From: Acidobacteriota bacterium
GTDB lineage: Bacteria > Acidobacteriota > Holophagae > Acanthopleuribacterales > Acanthopleuribacteraceae
Length of the DNA: 64,000 nucleotides
Assembly (NCBI GenBank): GCA_030066195.1
Contig: JASJCB010000011.1
Span: 43,418-107,417, forward strand
Direction: 5' to 3'
In this document: in pieces, positions 18,901 to 26,937 of the stretch
How positions within the stretch are numbered: the stretch's first letter is position 1
Layout of the letters: each line of letters begins with the position of its first letter
Position numbers and translations under genes: made by a program
The notes under the pieces: model-generated
Told to the model about the DNA's origin: nothing
Database searches by the model: none
The model's input: the letters and a program-made list of their open reading frames with translations, nothing else

Positions 18901-20306
18901 GCCGCATGAAACTCCGCGCCCGCAGGGAAAACGCCACCGTCTTTCTCAAGGAATGGACGCATGCCTTCCTTTCTTCGGCGGAACGCAAAGACATCACGAT
19001 CGTCTTTCAAGCCGATTGCCGGGAAGCACCCTTGTATTTCGATCCCGACAAGTTGGAAAAGGTCCTTGGCAACTTGCTCACCAACAGCGTCAAGTTCACC
19101 CCGGAAGGTGGTAAGATCCTCGTGCGCGTCGACAGCGGCGACCCTGATTTTTTGAGCGTTACCGTCAAAGACACCGGACCGGGCATTCCCGCCGACCAGC
19201 TTCCCTTTGTCTTCGACAGGTTCTACCAGGCCCAGGGCCCGGCCACCGATTCGGTGTCGGGCAGCGGCGTCGGTCTCGCTCTCGCCAAGGAGCTGGTCCT
19301 GCTCCATGGAGGAGAAATCGAGATCGACAGCGAGCCCGGTTTCGGCTGTGAGATCGTCGTCCGCCTGCCAAAAGGGAAGGCGCATTTGGCAAGCGATGCG
19401 TTCCTCGAGCCCGGAATCACCGCGGATGAGGCACCGCCAAGACCCTCACCGGCAGACACCCGCGTCTATTTCGAGGAAGCATTGCCGACCCCGGAGCGGG
19501 GCTCGCCCTGGGACAATCCCGAGGAAAGCGCGGTCGTCCTGGTCGTCGAAGACCACGCCGAGGTACGTGCCTATCTTCGCGAGCACCTGGAATCGGTCTA
19601 TCGCGTTATCGAAGCCGATAACGGGGAAACGGGCCTGATGATGGCGCTGGAGCTGGTGCCCGACCTGGTGCTCAGCGATGTCAGGATGCCGGGTATGGAT
19701 GGCTTCGCGCTTTGCCGAAGGTTGAAGACCGATGAGAAGACCAGCCATATCCCGGTGGTCCTGTTAACGGCCAAGGCTACGACGAAAAGCAATATCACCG
19801 GTTTGGAAACGGGTGCCGACGACTACCTGGTCAAACCCTTTAACGCTCGGGTGCTGCTGATGCGGATCCACAATCTGATCGAGAGCCGGCGCCGGCTGAG
19901 AGAACGGTTCAGCCGGGAAATGATCCTGAAACCTACGGAGATCGCCATCACCTCGGCGGATCAGGTCTTTCTGCAGAAGGCGGTCGCTACCTTGGAGCGC
20001 TATATGGGCGACAGCCGGTTCGGCGTCTACGAGCTCGCCGAGGAGCTGGGGTTCAGCCGAAGGCAGCTGCAACGCAAGCTCAAGGCGCTCACGAACAAGA
20101 CGCCCGCCGTGTTTATCCGGCAGATCCGCTTGGAGCGGGCGGCACAGCTCTTAAAAGAAAGGGCCGGCAACGTGGCCGAGGTTGCCTACGCGGTCGGCTT
20201 CAACAAACCACAATATTTTTCCACTTTGTTTCGCGAGACTTTCGGCAAGAACCCCTCGGAATATGCCGCCCAGTGGGTCAGGGACAGTCCTCACGGGGGC
20301 AGGTAG
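15999..20306 (+). CDS. Hybrid two-component system sensor/AraC regulator (HTCS type)
   Basis: A single 1435-residue polypeptide holding a complete phosphorelay. A signal peptide/anchor (residues 1-35) precedes about a dozen Reg_prop repeats (pattern EDRxGxLWxGTxxGLNR) that form a periplasmic beta-propeller, then a Y_Y_Y domain (about 750-815), a membrane helix near 830-850, and a coiled coil. The histidine kinase follows with phospho-acceptor His912 in NISHEIRTPLTL, N and G boxes, then a receiver with Asp1227 (LVLSDVRMPGMDG) and a C-terminal AraC helix-turn-helix from about 1320. HTCS proteins usually sense glycans and activate nearby polysaccharide genes, so the GH-like gene at 13804 is a candidate target. 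The stop lies inside the convergent peptide gene at 20278-20463. Confidence 0.95.
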   Translation: MVLLLLRPFPPAILKFFSGSMLIAWLLLPAQLRAQGKILRQSLHFERYSTEEGLSVGNVACIYQDRRGFLWFGTTDGLNRFNGYQFKVFLHDPRDAASLSESSVSCILEDRDGMLWLGTIGGGLNRFDPASERFLHFRHDPNNPQSLSHDVVQSLCLDRKGRLWVGTSNGLAMLEPDASGRFTRYRHDPNDAGSLSPAILALFVDRLGDLWIGTYGGGLNRLDPDSPGRIVHYRLGGKETGRSGHNRVWAIHQDHKGILWVGTENGLLFLNPEGGQLSRFRLETGAVDDPGDRDIRAIWEDRYGYLWLGTRKDGIAMLDPERSRCETHRPDWKNPYSLSYRYVTAIYEDRGGTLWFATRQMGLNKLNRAGMRFGHYRLFGKASGYLPLDVMSIREDSTGMLWIGTPEGLLQFGRDKELVSHYRHDPDKSDSLSNDRVWTIFEDRQGPLWFGTDEGLNRLERDGATGGNGRFTSFHSTAGDPGSLSHDVVVSIMQDRSSTLWIGTAGGGLDRFDRETGKFVHARHEEGNPFSLSHDKVTCLLEDRNGLIWIGTYGGLSKLDPAQPGRFVRYRPDHTDPHSLSHRRVLTIHESRSGVLWVGADGGLNRYNQGDDSFVQYWRKDGLPNDVVYGILEDRQGFLWVSTNGGLARFDPEREIFKTYYAADGLQKNQFQFGAYFRNADGKLFFGGVNGLNAFDPDQITDNAMPPPVVITGFLLFNEPAASEDLLSPLQLPIEDGAEIRLAYEDKSFSFEFAALDYANPEKNRYGYKLEGMDERWQLTDASRRFATYTNLDPGDYVFRVKGSNRDGVWNEQGVSVRLSLLPPPWRSWWAYTLYGLAAVSLVCAYLWSHHKKLAYERSIGERLDRKVKERTRALEEKNREILDKQEQLVSQAEKLHQMDELKTRFFTNISHEIRTPLTLALGPVEDLLSDGHAQGKQRGKLEMVRRNIHRLKKLIDELLDISKLEAGRMKLRARRENATVFLKEWTHAFLSSAERKDITIVFQADCREAPLYFDPDKLEKVLGNLLTNSVKFTPEGGKILVRVDSGDPDFLSVTVKDTGPGIPADQLPFVFDRFYQAQGPATDSVSGSGVGLALAKELVLLHGGEIEIDSEPGFGCEIVVRLPKGKAHLASDAFLEPGITADEAPPRPSPADTRVYFEEALPTPERGSPWDNPEESAVVLVVEDHAEVRAYLREHLESVYRVIEADNGETGLMMALELVPDLVLSDVRMPGMDGFALCRRLKTDEKTSHIPVVLLTAKATTKSNITGLETGADDYLVKPFNARVLLMRIHNLIESRRRLRERFSREMILKPTEIAITSADQVFLQKAVATLERYMGDSRFGVYELAEELGFSRRQLQRKLKALTNKTPAVFIRQIRLERAAQLLKERAGNVAEVAYAVGFNKPQYFSTLFRETFGKNPSEYAAQWVRDSPHGGR

Positions 20307-20463
20307 GGCAACTATCCATGCCGCCGCAGCTCCCTCCCCCTTCCTCGGTGGTTGAATCTTGGGGTGCCGGGCCACCACCTATCCTTTTTTGGCGATCGGC
20401 ATCCAACATCGTGATAAAGCTGCTCACCCTGAGGTCCTCGAGATGTAACTTTTTTTTCGGCAT
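20278..20463 (-). CDS. Pinensin-like class I lanthipeptide precursor (candidate)
   Basis: A 61-residue peptide gene with AGGAGG eight bases before its ATG. The leader, KKKLHLEDLRVSSFITMLD (residues 3-21), closely resembles leaders of pinensin-type class I lanthipeptides (K-L-x-L-x-x-L-x-V-x-S-F-x-T-x-L), and a Gly triplet at 29-31 offers a double-glycine-type cleavage site. The putative core (about 32-61) has four Cys (46, 52, 55, 60) and six Ser/Thr (37, 38, 39, 45, 51, 54), which suits thioether rings. No lanthionine dehydratase, cyclase or exporter gene is in the window, so it is an orphan precursor here. Its 3' end overlaps the convergent sensor gene by 29 bases. The family call is by motif recognition and has not been searched. 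Confidence 0.7.
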   Translation of the reverse strand: MPKKKLHLEDLRVSSFITMLDADRQKRIGGGPAPQDSTTEEGGGSCGGMDSCPTCPREDCP

Positions 20464-20575
20464 TTTTGATTCCTCCTAGGTCCCAGAAGGACCTGAGCAG
20501 ATGGTACAAAAATGCTTCGCCCCAAATGGGACATTCTGATACCAGTAAGGGGACACGACACGTATTTCCCATTCG

Positions 20576-20683
20576 ACCATCGGGATTCAGCTTGAATACA
20601 ATCGCATCTCTGCGTCCCTGCGCCGTCGTCTCGAACGCACCGGCGGTGACCGGATAATCCAGGGAGTAGGTGGTTCCCACGCC
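20576..20683 (-). pseudogene. Fragment of an SBBP-type beta-propeller protein
   Basis: On the minus strand, GTTYSLDYPVTAGAFETTAQ continues to DAIVFKLNPDG, which is one almost complete SBBP repeat of the kind found in large secreted bacterial propellers (G-T-T-x-S-x-D-Y-P-x-T-x-G-A-F ... D-A-x-V-x-K-L-N). A TAA lies just upstream in frame and the similarity stops right after the repeat, so both flanks of the parent gene are missing. It lies directly upstream of, and on the same strand as, the peptide gene at 20463. Confidence 0.6.
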
Positions 20684-20690
20684 TGCTTAC

Positions 20691-21136
20691 TTCATTTCCC
20701 GTGGCTCTGTGTTCACCAAGAATGATATCAGCATAACACGAATCATGGCCTGATACTCGGATGAGAGGCCCGATGATACCAGGGCGACAAACCGTGACCT
20801 GAGAAGGTCTTCACGGAGGGTGGCCCGGGCCAGAATACCCTACGGCGGGCCCATGTGGAATTCCGACTCCAAGGAAGTGATGAAGCGGAAACCTAGAATC
20901 GGCTAGCGCTAGCAAAATGAGCAGATTCATACCATCCGCAAAGCCTTGAGAAATAGTTGACCGCTTCCTGCCCGGTGCCATTCAAGACATTTTGATTTTG
21001 GATCGAATGCCGGCATTGATTTAGGTAGGCCCGAATGCCGGCGGAACGGGGCCCGGAGGGGTCGCTCTTTTGAGGAATTGACTTTGGCGGTGGGCTGGAT
21101 TAAGGTTAGGCCGAGACAACATGGAGGGATCGATCG
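20691..21136. other. Non-coding stretch before the GNAT gene
   Basis: About 445 bases with no supportable gene. It contains a GAATGCCGGC direct repeat (near 21006 and 21033) and an AGCGCT-centred palindrome (CTAGCGCTAG near 20904). No known element was recognised. Confidence 0.4.
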
Positions 21137-21610
21137 ATGAGCAACCCCCGAACCACGTTGCGCCCCGTAAAGCCCGATGACCTGGATTTTCTTCGCGAGG
21201 TCTATGCCTCCACCCGTGAGGAGGAGATGTCGATCAGCGGCTGGCCGGCGGAGCAGGTAAAAACCTTCCTGGATCAGCAATTCCATTTCCAGGACACCTA
21301 CTACAAGCAGGAATTTCCCGACGCCCAGTACAGCATCGTCGAGTTGGAAGGCAAATCCATCGGCCGCCTCTACCTGGACCGGCGGGAAGAGGAACACCGC
21401 ATCATCGACATCGCGCTGTTACCGGAATACCGCGGCAAGGGCTTGGGCGGCGCCCTGATGAAAGAGATCCTGGATGAGGCCGATCGGGCGGGCAAGCCGG
21501 TGGGCATCCACGTGGAGCGCAACAACCCGGCCATGCACCTCTACCAACGGCTGGGTTTCGTGAAGACCGGGGAGCACGGTTTGTATTACTTGATGGTCTG
21601 GAACGGCTGA
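21137..21610 (+). CDS. GNAT family N-acetyltransferase
   Basis: A 157-residue GNAT domain protein. After the N-terminal LRPVKPDDLDFLREVY come the central strands (YSIVELEGKSIGRLYLDRR), the acetyl-CoA-binding motif RGKGLGGAL following IALLPEY, and the C-terminal NNPAMHLYQRLGFVKTGE, which together are diagnostic. The acceptor substrate is unknown. The start has GGAGGG ten bases upstream. It is convergent with the SEC-C gene, with an intergenic hairpin between them. Likely a single-gene unit. Confidence 0.9.
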   Translation: MSNPRTTLRPVKPDDLDFLREVYASTREEEMSISGWPAEQVKTFLDQQFHFQDTYYKQEFPDAQYSIVELEGKSIGRLYLDRREEEHRIIDIALLPEYRGKGLGGALMKEILDEADRAGKPVGIHVERNNPAMHLYQRLGFVKTGEHGLYYLMVWNG

Positions 21611-21642
21611 CCCGTTTCTCCTTGTTCTTGAACGAGGTAGGA

Positions 21643-21675
21643 GGCGCTGCTTTTGCAGGGTTGAAAAGCAGCGCC
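21643..21675. repeat. Intergenic 12-bp hairpin
   Basis: GGCGCTGCTTTT (21643-21654) and AAAAGCAGCGCC (21664-21675) form a perfect 12-bp stem around a 9-base loop between two convergent genes. There is no T-run after the stem, so it may be a REP-like element or a weak bidirectional terminator. Confidence 0.6.
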
Positions 21676-21692
21676 GACCGAACATGTTGCGC

Positions 21693-23750
21693 CTATCCCT
21701 TTACCTGTTCCAGCTTTTCCTGGAGTTCCCCCAATAAATCCTCTAAGAACTCCATCAGGCGGCTGATATCTTCCGTGAATTCGAAACACTCATCCTCGTC
21801 CTCGAGATTATTCATTCCCTCCTCCAGAACTGCCGTCAATGCCTTTTGGTCCGGGGGTAAGCCGTTTTTGATGTAACCCAATGCATAGACTTGGAACAAT
21901 TGAACGTAACCCACGGCCAGATCGGGGTGCGCCTCTTGAAATGCACGAGCGGTTTGCTCGGCTTCTTCCAGGCGTCGGGTTATGGCAAGACACCAGGCGA
22001 TCGAGGCCTGAAGCGAAAAGCCGGCTTCACTGTCAGGGTATAACACCGAAAATTCCCGATGAAAAGCCAACGCCTTTTCCGCGATTTCTTCGTCCGAAAG
22101 AGCCTTAATCTGCAAAACATGACTATATTTCTCAGCCCAAGCGTCCAATTCCAAATTCATCTGGTAGTGCCGGTCCAAATCATTCACATCAGTAATACCG
22201 GGCACGTGAAAGCGGTGCTTGAGATCGTCCCACACCCTTTCCCAAACGCGCAGTAACTCCTCCACATTTTCCGAATCGCCGGAGTCGGGTTCCGTATCCC
22301 AATCGCTGAAGTCGTCTTCTAAATCCGGGTCGTATTCCAATTCAACGGCATCGTGAAACATCTCCAACGATGTTTGATCGGGCAGGAATCGCTCCCACAA
22401 AATACAGGCGGCCAGACTCAAAAAATCCTGATCGCTTGCGGATAAAGATTCCTCGCAAGCCTCGACCCAGTCACGACCGACGGACCAGGCGGAGCGGCGC
22501 CCCTCGCTATCCCGGATAAATGTATCCCGCGTGATCGATATTTTGCCGATTTCCTCCAACCTGGCCAGAATGGCGTCCGTCGTTAACTTTCTTACGCGCG
22601 AGGGCGTCCAGATCTCTCGTTCCTCTGGGACTCGCTTGGAGTAGGCGAGGCTGTCCTCGAAGACTTTGGCCAGGGCGTAGGGGTGTAGGTAGGGTCCATA
22701 GGCATCGACCACTTCCCGGGGGTATTGCCCGGGCTCTTTATAAAAGCCGTCAACGTCCAACAGCATCTGTCCGTTCAACGTTCTTTTGAGATATTGCAAT
22801 TCCTCTTTTTCTTCCCGGTCTTTCAGCGTTCGCAATCCCAATTCAAGGAAGTGCTGCGCTCGTTCAAGATCAGGCAACATGCCGTTATGCTCACGACCGT
22901 CGGTCAAGGCGGATACCAGTTCCCTGTAACCTTCCACATTTCCGGGGTCCGCGGATATCAGTTTCTCAGCCCATTGTTCCGCTTCTTCTTGACGACCGGC
23001 GGTCCAAAGAAATAGGATCCGCGAATAGCGCAACCAATCACAGGCTTCGCTGTCGGGGAAGGTCCGGTGGAACTCGTCGACGAAACACAAGCTCCAACGA
23101 GCAAGTTCTTCGTCCTCATCGACCACGAGCTTCAAGGTGTCATCCAATTCTTCCACCCAGGCATGGGGTTTGTAAAAGCCGAACAGCCCTTTGCAGTCCT
23201 CGATCCTGGTTTGATCCGCGAACAAACCGTGGCTGTGAACGGCGTCCCATACGCGTTTCCAGGGCTCGAGCGAATCTTCGGGATCCTCTTCCATAAATCC
23301 GTCGGACACCCAATCGCTCAACATTTCGACCGAGGGTTTTTCCGCCGAAAGCCTTTCCCACAGGATGCAGGCGGCCAGAGCAACGAAATCCTTGTCTCGA
23401 TTGGTCAAAGAACCGGACGGAGCAGCCTTCACCCAGTCTTTGCCGATATCCCAAGCCGAATCATGGGATTGACACGCGGAGATAAAGGCTTCTTCATGGA
23501 AATCCACTCCCAACCGCTGCAATTGTTCGATAACGGATCGGGTCGACATTTCGCGAACCGCATCGGGGTACCAAAGAAGAACATCGGACAAGCCTTTTTC
23601 GGACCGTCCCACGGGGATTTTGGCCAGGATGCTGGATGTGTAGGTGGTCGTCCAGGGGTTCAAGGTTTCTCTTTTATTGATTTGGAGGCAACATTTCTTG
23701 TATTTCTTCCCACTGCCGCAGGGACAGGGGTTATTCCGTCCTATCTTCAA
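21693..23750 (-). CDS. SEC-C motif protein with internal duplication
   Basis: A 685-residue acidic, helical protein. The N-terminus is a canonical SEC-C zinc motif (NPCPCGSGKKYKKCC, residues 7-21), as found at the C-terminus of SecA and in many stand-alone proteins. The rest is two related copies: SLAACILWERF and ALAACILWERL, each preceded by a (G)RDWV- or GKDWV-type segment and followed by an acidic stretch, a VWERVWDD/VWDAVHSH segment and TPR-like helices with AEQ and GYREL or GYVQL patterns. The function is unknown; zinc binding and protein contacts are likely. The start sits right at the SEC-C motif. A terminator-like hairpin lies upstream. Confidence 0.8.
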   Translation of the reverse strand: MKIGRNNPCPCGSGKKYKKCCLQINKRETLNPWTTTYTSSILAKIPVGRSEKGLSDVLLWYPDAVREMSTRSVIEQLQRLGVDFHEEAFISACQSHDSAWDIGKDWVKAAPSGSLTNRDKDFVALAACILWERLSAEKPSVEMLSDWVSDGFMEEDPEDSLEPWKRVWDAVHSHGLFADQTRIEDCKGLFGFYKPHAWVEELDDTLKLVVDEDEELARWSLCFVDEFHRTFPDSEACDWLRYSRILFLWTAGRQEEAEQWAEKLISADPGNVEGYRELVSALTDGREHNGMLPDLERAQHFLELGLRTLKDREEKEELQYLKRTLNGQMLLDVDGFYKEPGQYPREVVDAYGPYLHPYALAKVFEDSLAYSKRVPEEREIWTPSRVRKLTTDAILARLEEIGKISITRDTFIRDSEGRRSAWSVGRDWVEACEESLSASDQDFLSLAACILWERFLPDQTSLEMFHDAVELEYDPDLEDDFSDWDTEPDSGDSENVEELLRVWERVWDDLKHRFHVPGITDVNDLDRHYQMNLELDAWAEKYSHVLQIKALSDEEIAEKALAFHREFSVLYPDSEAGFSLQASIAWCLAITRRLEEAEQTARAFQEAHPDLAVGYVQLFQVYALGYIKNGLPPDQKALTAVLEEGMNNLEDEDECFEFTEDISRLMEFLEDLLGELQEKLEQVKG

Positions 23751-23801
23751 TTGAATCCTCTTTCACTATTTCTATCCGCGAATAATAACCCCAAAAATAC
23801 G

Positions 23802-23828
23802 AAAAGCGCCTTGCGGCGCTTTTTTGGG
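23802..23828. terminator. Terminator hairpin
   Basis: AAAAGCGCC (23802-23810), loop TTGC, GGCGCTTTTTT (23815-23825): a perfect 9-bp stem with A-runs and T-runs on both sides, so it could work in both directions. Reading leftward it would end any transcript coming from the debris region before it enters the SEC-C gene. Confidence 0.75.
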
Positions 23829-24198
23829 TTCGATGATGCATTTGTCGCGGATGCCTTAGAGGCATTTTATTTGGACCTCCGATCTCCTGACGGGGATTCG
23901 TCGGTTTTCGATTCCCACACTATAGCACTGAAGAGAAGAAAAGCAGCGTTCCAATTCGGTGTATTTAAAAGTGAGGTTGTCATGGGTATGGGTCATGGTC
24001 AACGGCGTCGGGACGCAGAGAATGCGCAAGAACAGAGGCTCCTTCAACCACCGTTCACGCGGCGGTATCGACTGTTGACGCGTGATGACATAATATCCTG
24101 CCGCTGAAGACACACTTTCTTACCTTAAGGACTGGTATGGATGATCTTGTATCTAAAGCATCACGAGTCCTAGTGAAGAAAAGAGGAGAAATTGAACC
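23829..24198. other. Non-coding stretch
   Basis: About 370 bases with short frames on both strands that resemble nothing known. It ends with AGAGGAG before the ATG of the truncated LamG gene, so it probably once carried that gene's promoter. Confidence 0.4.
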
Positions 24199-24340
24199 AT
24201 GAAAAAGCTTGCTACCATCATGATCACCCTGACGCTCGCCACGCTCGCATTCGCCGGCGAAATCACCGACCACCCCGTCGCCTATTGGGGCTTCGATAAC
24301 GATTTGAACGACGAAGGTCTGGGCGGTACTGTGGCCGCGC
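24199..24340 (+). pseudogene. Truncated N-terminus of a secreted LamG-type protein
   Basis: A good ribosome binding site (AGAGGAG) and ATG begin a clear signal peptide (MKKLATIMITLTLATLAFAG) followed by HPVAYWGFDNDLNDEGLGGT, the usual opening of secreted LamG/concanavalin-like domains. About 45 codons in, similarity ends abruptly where minus-strand NRPS sequence begins (near 24336-24345). The remainder of this frame runs to 24381 as antisense of that fragment. The gene has been cut off by a rearrangement. Confidence 0.7.
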
Positions 24341-24976
24341 TGCATTGCCGAGCCCATCCCGGTTGGCAAGCTCGCGCATGACCTCGACGCCGCTGAATTC
24401 ACGATGGGCCGGATCCTCGACCAGCCGCTGCTGCAACCGTTTGGCGCGTGAAATCAGGTCCGGCGCCCAAGACCCGTCGACTTCCAACAGGCTGATCGTG
24501 GTGAAATCGCCGATGACCCGGTTCATCTCGGGATGAACGGGAAGGCGATTGAACAGCGTGAGGTTGAGACAGAAATGCGGGTCGGCCGACCACCTGGCCG
24601 GCACATCGCTGTAGAGCGTGGCCAGAACCACGGAGGGCGACAAACCGGCGCGAGCGGCCTTTTGGGAAAACGACTGAAAGCTCTCCGCGGACAGGCTGCC
24701 TGCCAGGCGGGTGAAGCAAGGTTTTCCGATGCGGGCCGGTTCCATGGCCAGGGGAAGGTCCGGTTCCGGCGGTAAGGAGGCGAGTCGAGCCCGCCAATAG
24801 TCGGCGGCACGCTCATAGGCCGAAGTGCTTCGAAAGGCCCGCTCAGCGATGACATAATCCCGAAAGCTGAGATCGGGCAGTGACTCGAGTGTTTCATTAC
24901 CGTAGCGCGCATGCCATTCCTCGAATAAGGGTCCGGGTACCCCCAATTCCATGTCCACTGAGATCATTAATCCCAC
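24341..24976 (-). pseudogene. Fragment of an NRPS heterocyclization (Cy) domain
   Basis: The minus strand encodes the middle of a condensation-superfamily Cy domain of the type used in siderophore synthetases: LSFRDYVIAERAFR, YWRARLASLPPEPDLPLA, CLNLTLFNRLPVHPEM, VIGDFTTISLLEVD and FSGVEVMREL in correct order. Both ends are missing: the N-terminal DxxxxD active-site region is absent, and the frame breaks after GLGNAA at about 24341. No other NRPS domain is in the window. It is a stranded fragment fused head-to-tail with the LamG fragment, evidence of deletion of a biosynthetic cluster or chance insertion. Confidence 0.8.
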
Positions 24977-25098
24977 TTCAGATTACTGTAATTTTTACTT
25001 CACACTCATTTTAGTTGTTGCTCTCGTTACTCTCTTCCAAACCTTCAACTTTTTTACAGAATGGGGCCTCCAGAAGTGACTTTCAGGGACCTTGGCTC

Positions 25099-25184
25099 GG
25101 GAATGGGACCACCTGACAGTCGCCAAAGGGCTTTACTTCCCGGGATGAAGACCCCTTTACGGGGGCAAAGGTGGTTCCGTTCCC
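25099..25184. repeat. Long imperfect hairpin (86 bases)
   Basis: GGGAATGGGACCACCT (25099-25114) pairs with AGGTGGTTCCGTTCCC (25169-25184) with two wobble positions. Inside it AAAGGG (25125-25130) pairs with CCCTTT (25153-25158), giving a nested stem. It could be a structured RNA or a mobile palindromic element; no T-run follows. Confidence 0.5.
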
Positions 25185-25377
25185 GGGAGAGGTGCCGGTT
25201 GATGGGAGCCGAACCTATTTTTTCCCCTAAAAATGGCACAACCATTCGCCGGAGAAGGTTGTTGTTCCGAGAATAATGACCTGCTCTTGTGTCTTGACCT
25301 GTTCAAATTCCGAGCAGAAGTTGTTAAATTTTCGGCACGGCAGGATGATTACCGGGATTGGAACACCCTTTCCGGTG

Positions 25378-25491
25378 AAATTTGGAGTCATGCTCAAATT
25401 TGAAAGCGCAATTTCAGCCTGAAAAAGCCCGGCTCCGGTGCGGAGAGTTGTATTTTGGAAATCAACAATCCCGAGGCTCGGGAATGATTGT
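25378..25491. repeat. Two further hairpins
   Basis: AAATTTG/CAAATTT (25378-25384 and 25395-25401) and an ACAATC-CCGAG/CTCGG-GATTGT stem (25465-25491, arms interrupted by a small bulge) lie about 65 bases apart. They share no sequence with each other. Confidence 0.45.
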
Positions 25492-25661
25492 CCTGTTGGG
25501 ATCGACAGACGGATCTCTTCCCCGAAAGGTAGCCGCTTTCCAGGCGCGGAGTTTGAGGTTTTCCCGGGAGCCCCATTCGCAACACGCAGCGCGACGAGGG
25601 GGGAATATGAATGGTAATGAGCTTTCGGATGCGACTTTTTGATACGGAAAGCAAGCCGCCT

Positions 25662-25709
25662 CATTTCGCTATGGCGAAATGAACGGCTTGCAGCCCGCGA
25701 GACGCGGGC
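25662..25709. repeat. REP-like double hairpin
   Basis: CATTTCGC (25662-25669) with GCGAAATG (25674-25681), then GCCCGCG (25693-25699) with CGCGGGC (25703-25709), followed by GCTCCCGGG. Two perfect hairpins 12 bases apart have the look of a dispersed intergenic repeat (REP/BIME type). Confidence 0.6.
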
Positions 25710-25887
25710 GCTCCCGGGAAAACCCCAAAGTGGGCGCATTCGTGGCGGAAGCCCCGAAACCTTGCAACCGGCAACTTGAAACTTGGCACTTGCTTCATTC
25801 TTTTTTCATAGATGGTGATCAAGTTAGGGTTAACGAACGGGGTCGATCGTGCAAGAATGGCCTCGAAACCGAGTTGTGGAGGGACGG

Positions 25888-26934
25888 ATGACACGGGTAG
25901 CGCTTATTTTCGGCGGGCAGAGTCCCGAGCATGAGGTTTCCATCGTTTCGGCGCGCTATGTTTACAGTCAGTTGCGCGAGGCCGGTTACAGCGTGTTGCC
26001 CGTGGGCATCGATCGGTCCGGCGGTTGGCATTTCGGCGGGCATGCTTTTGAAACCCTTTGTCAAAACCCGGTGCCCAAAGGCGAGGGCCTCACCTCCCTG
26101 GCCGCCATGGACGTGGACGTGGTTTTCCCCATCATTCACGGGTTGACCGGTGAGGACGGCTCGATCCAGGGTTATTGCAACCTGTTGGGCCTGCCTTGGG
26201 TGGGCAGCGACGTGTTGAGCGCTTCGCTGTGCTGGGACAAACTGGCGGCGCGGGCCGTTTTGCTGGAACACGGCATCCCTCAACCGCCCTATCTGGCCCT
26301 GTATCGCGAGAACTACGACCCGGACGTTACCGCGACCCAGGTAGCCGAACAGTTGGGCTTCCCCGTGTTCGTGAAACCAGCGCGGGCCGGTTCCAGCATC
26401 GGGATATCCAAGGTCAACCAACCCGAGAACCTGGCCGCGGCCCTTGAAAATGCCTTTCGCTTCGACTACCGGGTGTTGGTGGAGCCGGGTCTTGAAGCCA
26501 GGGAGATTGAAATCGCCGGACTGGGGGCCCAGGATCCGCAACTTTCCATTCCCGCCCGCATCATCCCCGAAAACGAGTTCTACGATTTCGAGGAAAAGTA
26601 CCTCAACGGCCGCACCACCTTCGAGGTGCCCGCCCGCATCGAGCCCCATGTTCTGGAACGCATGCACGACATTGCCCGGCGCGCCTGGCTCGCCCTGAAC
26701 TGCTACGGCATGGCCCGCATCGATTTCCTGGTCACCGATGACGAGGTCTTCCTGAACGAAATCAATACGCACCCCGGGTTCACTTCCATTTCCATGTACC
26801 CGCGACTGATGCGCGAGAGCGGCGTGCCCACCCCCGAACTGATGCGGCGCCTGGTGCAACTGGCCCTGGACCGGGACCGCCTGCAAGCGGTGACGCGCGA
26901 TTTCCAGTCCGGCCGCGACTGGTTCAAGGGGTGA
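25888..26934 (+). CDS. ddl: D-alanine--D-alanine ligase
   Basis: A 348-residue ATP-grasp enzyme that joins two D-Ala residues for the peptidoglycan precursor. The N-terminal VALIFGGQSPEHEVSIVSA, the ATP-grasp core (FPVFVKPARAGSSIGISK), the ARIDFLVTDDEVFLNEINTHPGFT metal-binding segment and SMYPRLM are all present, and the length is normal. The frame extends to 25849, but the ATG at 25888 has GGAGGG just upstream and starts exactly at the conserved first strand. The HU-like gene follows 3 bases after the stop, so the two are co-transcribed. Cell-wall context fits the nearby M23 peptidase and the beta-lactamase. Confidence 0.95.
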   Translation: MTRVALIFGGQSPEHEVSIVSARYVYSQLREAGYSVLPVGIDRSGGWHFGGHAFETLCQNPVPKGEGLTSLAAMDVDVVFPIIHGLTGEDGSIQGYCNLLGLPWVGSDVLSASLCWDKLAARAVLLEHGIPQPPYLALYRENYDPDVTATQVAEQLGFPVFVKPARAGSSIGISKVNQPENLAAALENAFRFDYRVLVEPGLEAREIEIAGLGAQDPQLSIPARIIPENEFYDFEEKYLNGRTTFEVPARIEPHVLERMHDIARRAWLALNCYGMARIDFLVTDDEVFLNEINTHPGFTSISMYPRLMRESGVPTPELMRRLVQLALDRDRLQAVTRDFQSGRDWFKG

Positions 26935-26937
26935 GGC

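Larger units (their letters stand above)
24977..25887. other. Hairpin-rich non-coding region
   Basis: About 900 bases with no convincing gene between the NRPS relic and ddl. It is packed with inverted repeats that are listed separately (25099-25184, 25378-25401, 25465-25491, 25662-25709). Open frames here on both strands have unnatural composition and no ribosome binding sites. The last part presumably carries the ddl promoter. Confidence 0.5.

Noticed and set aside
25227..25739. 170-codon minus-strand frame before ddl
   Set aside because: It covers several hairpins and a REP-like element, has no ribosome binding site and no protein-like pattern.
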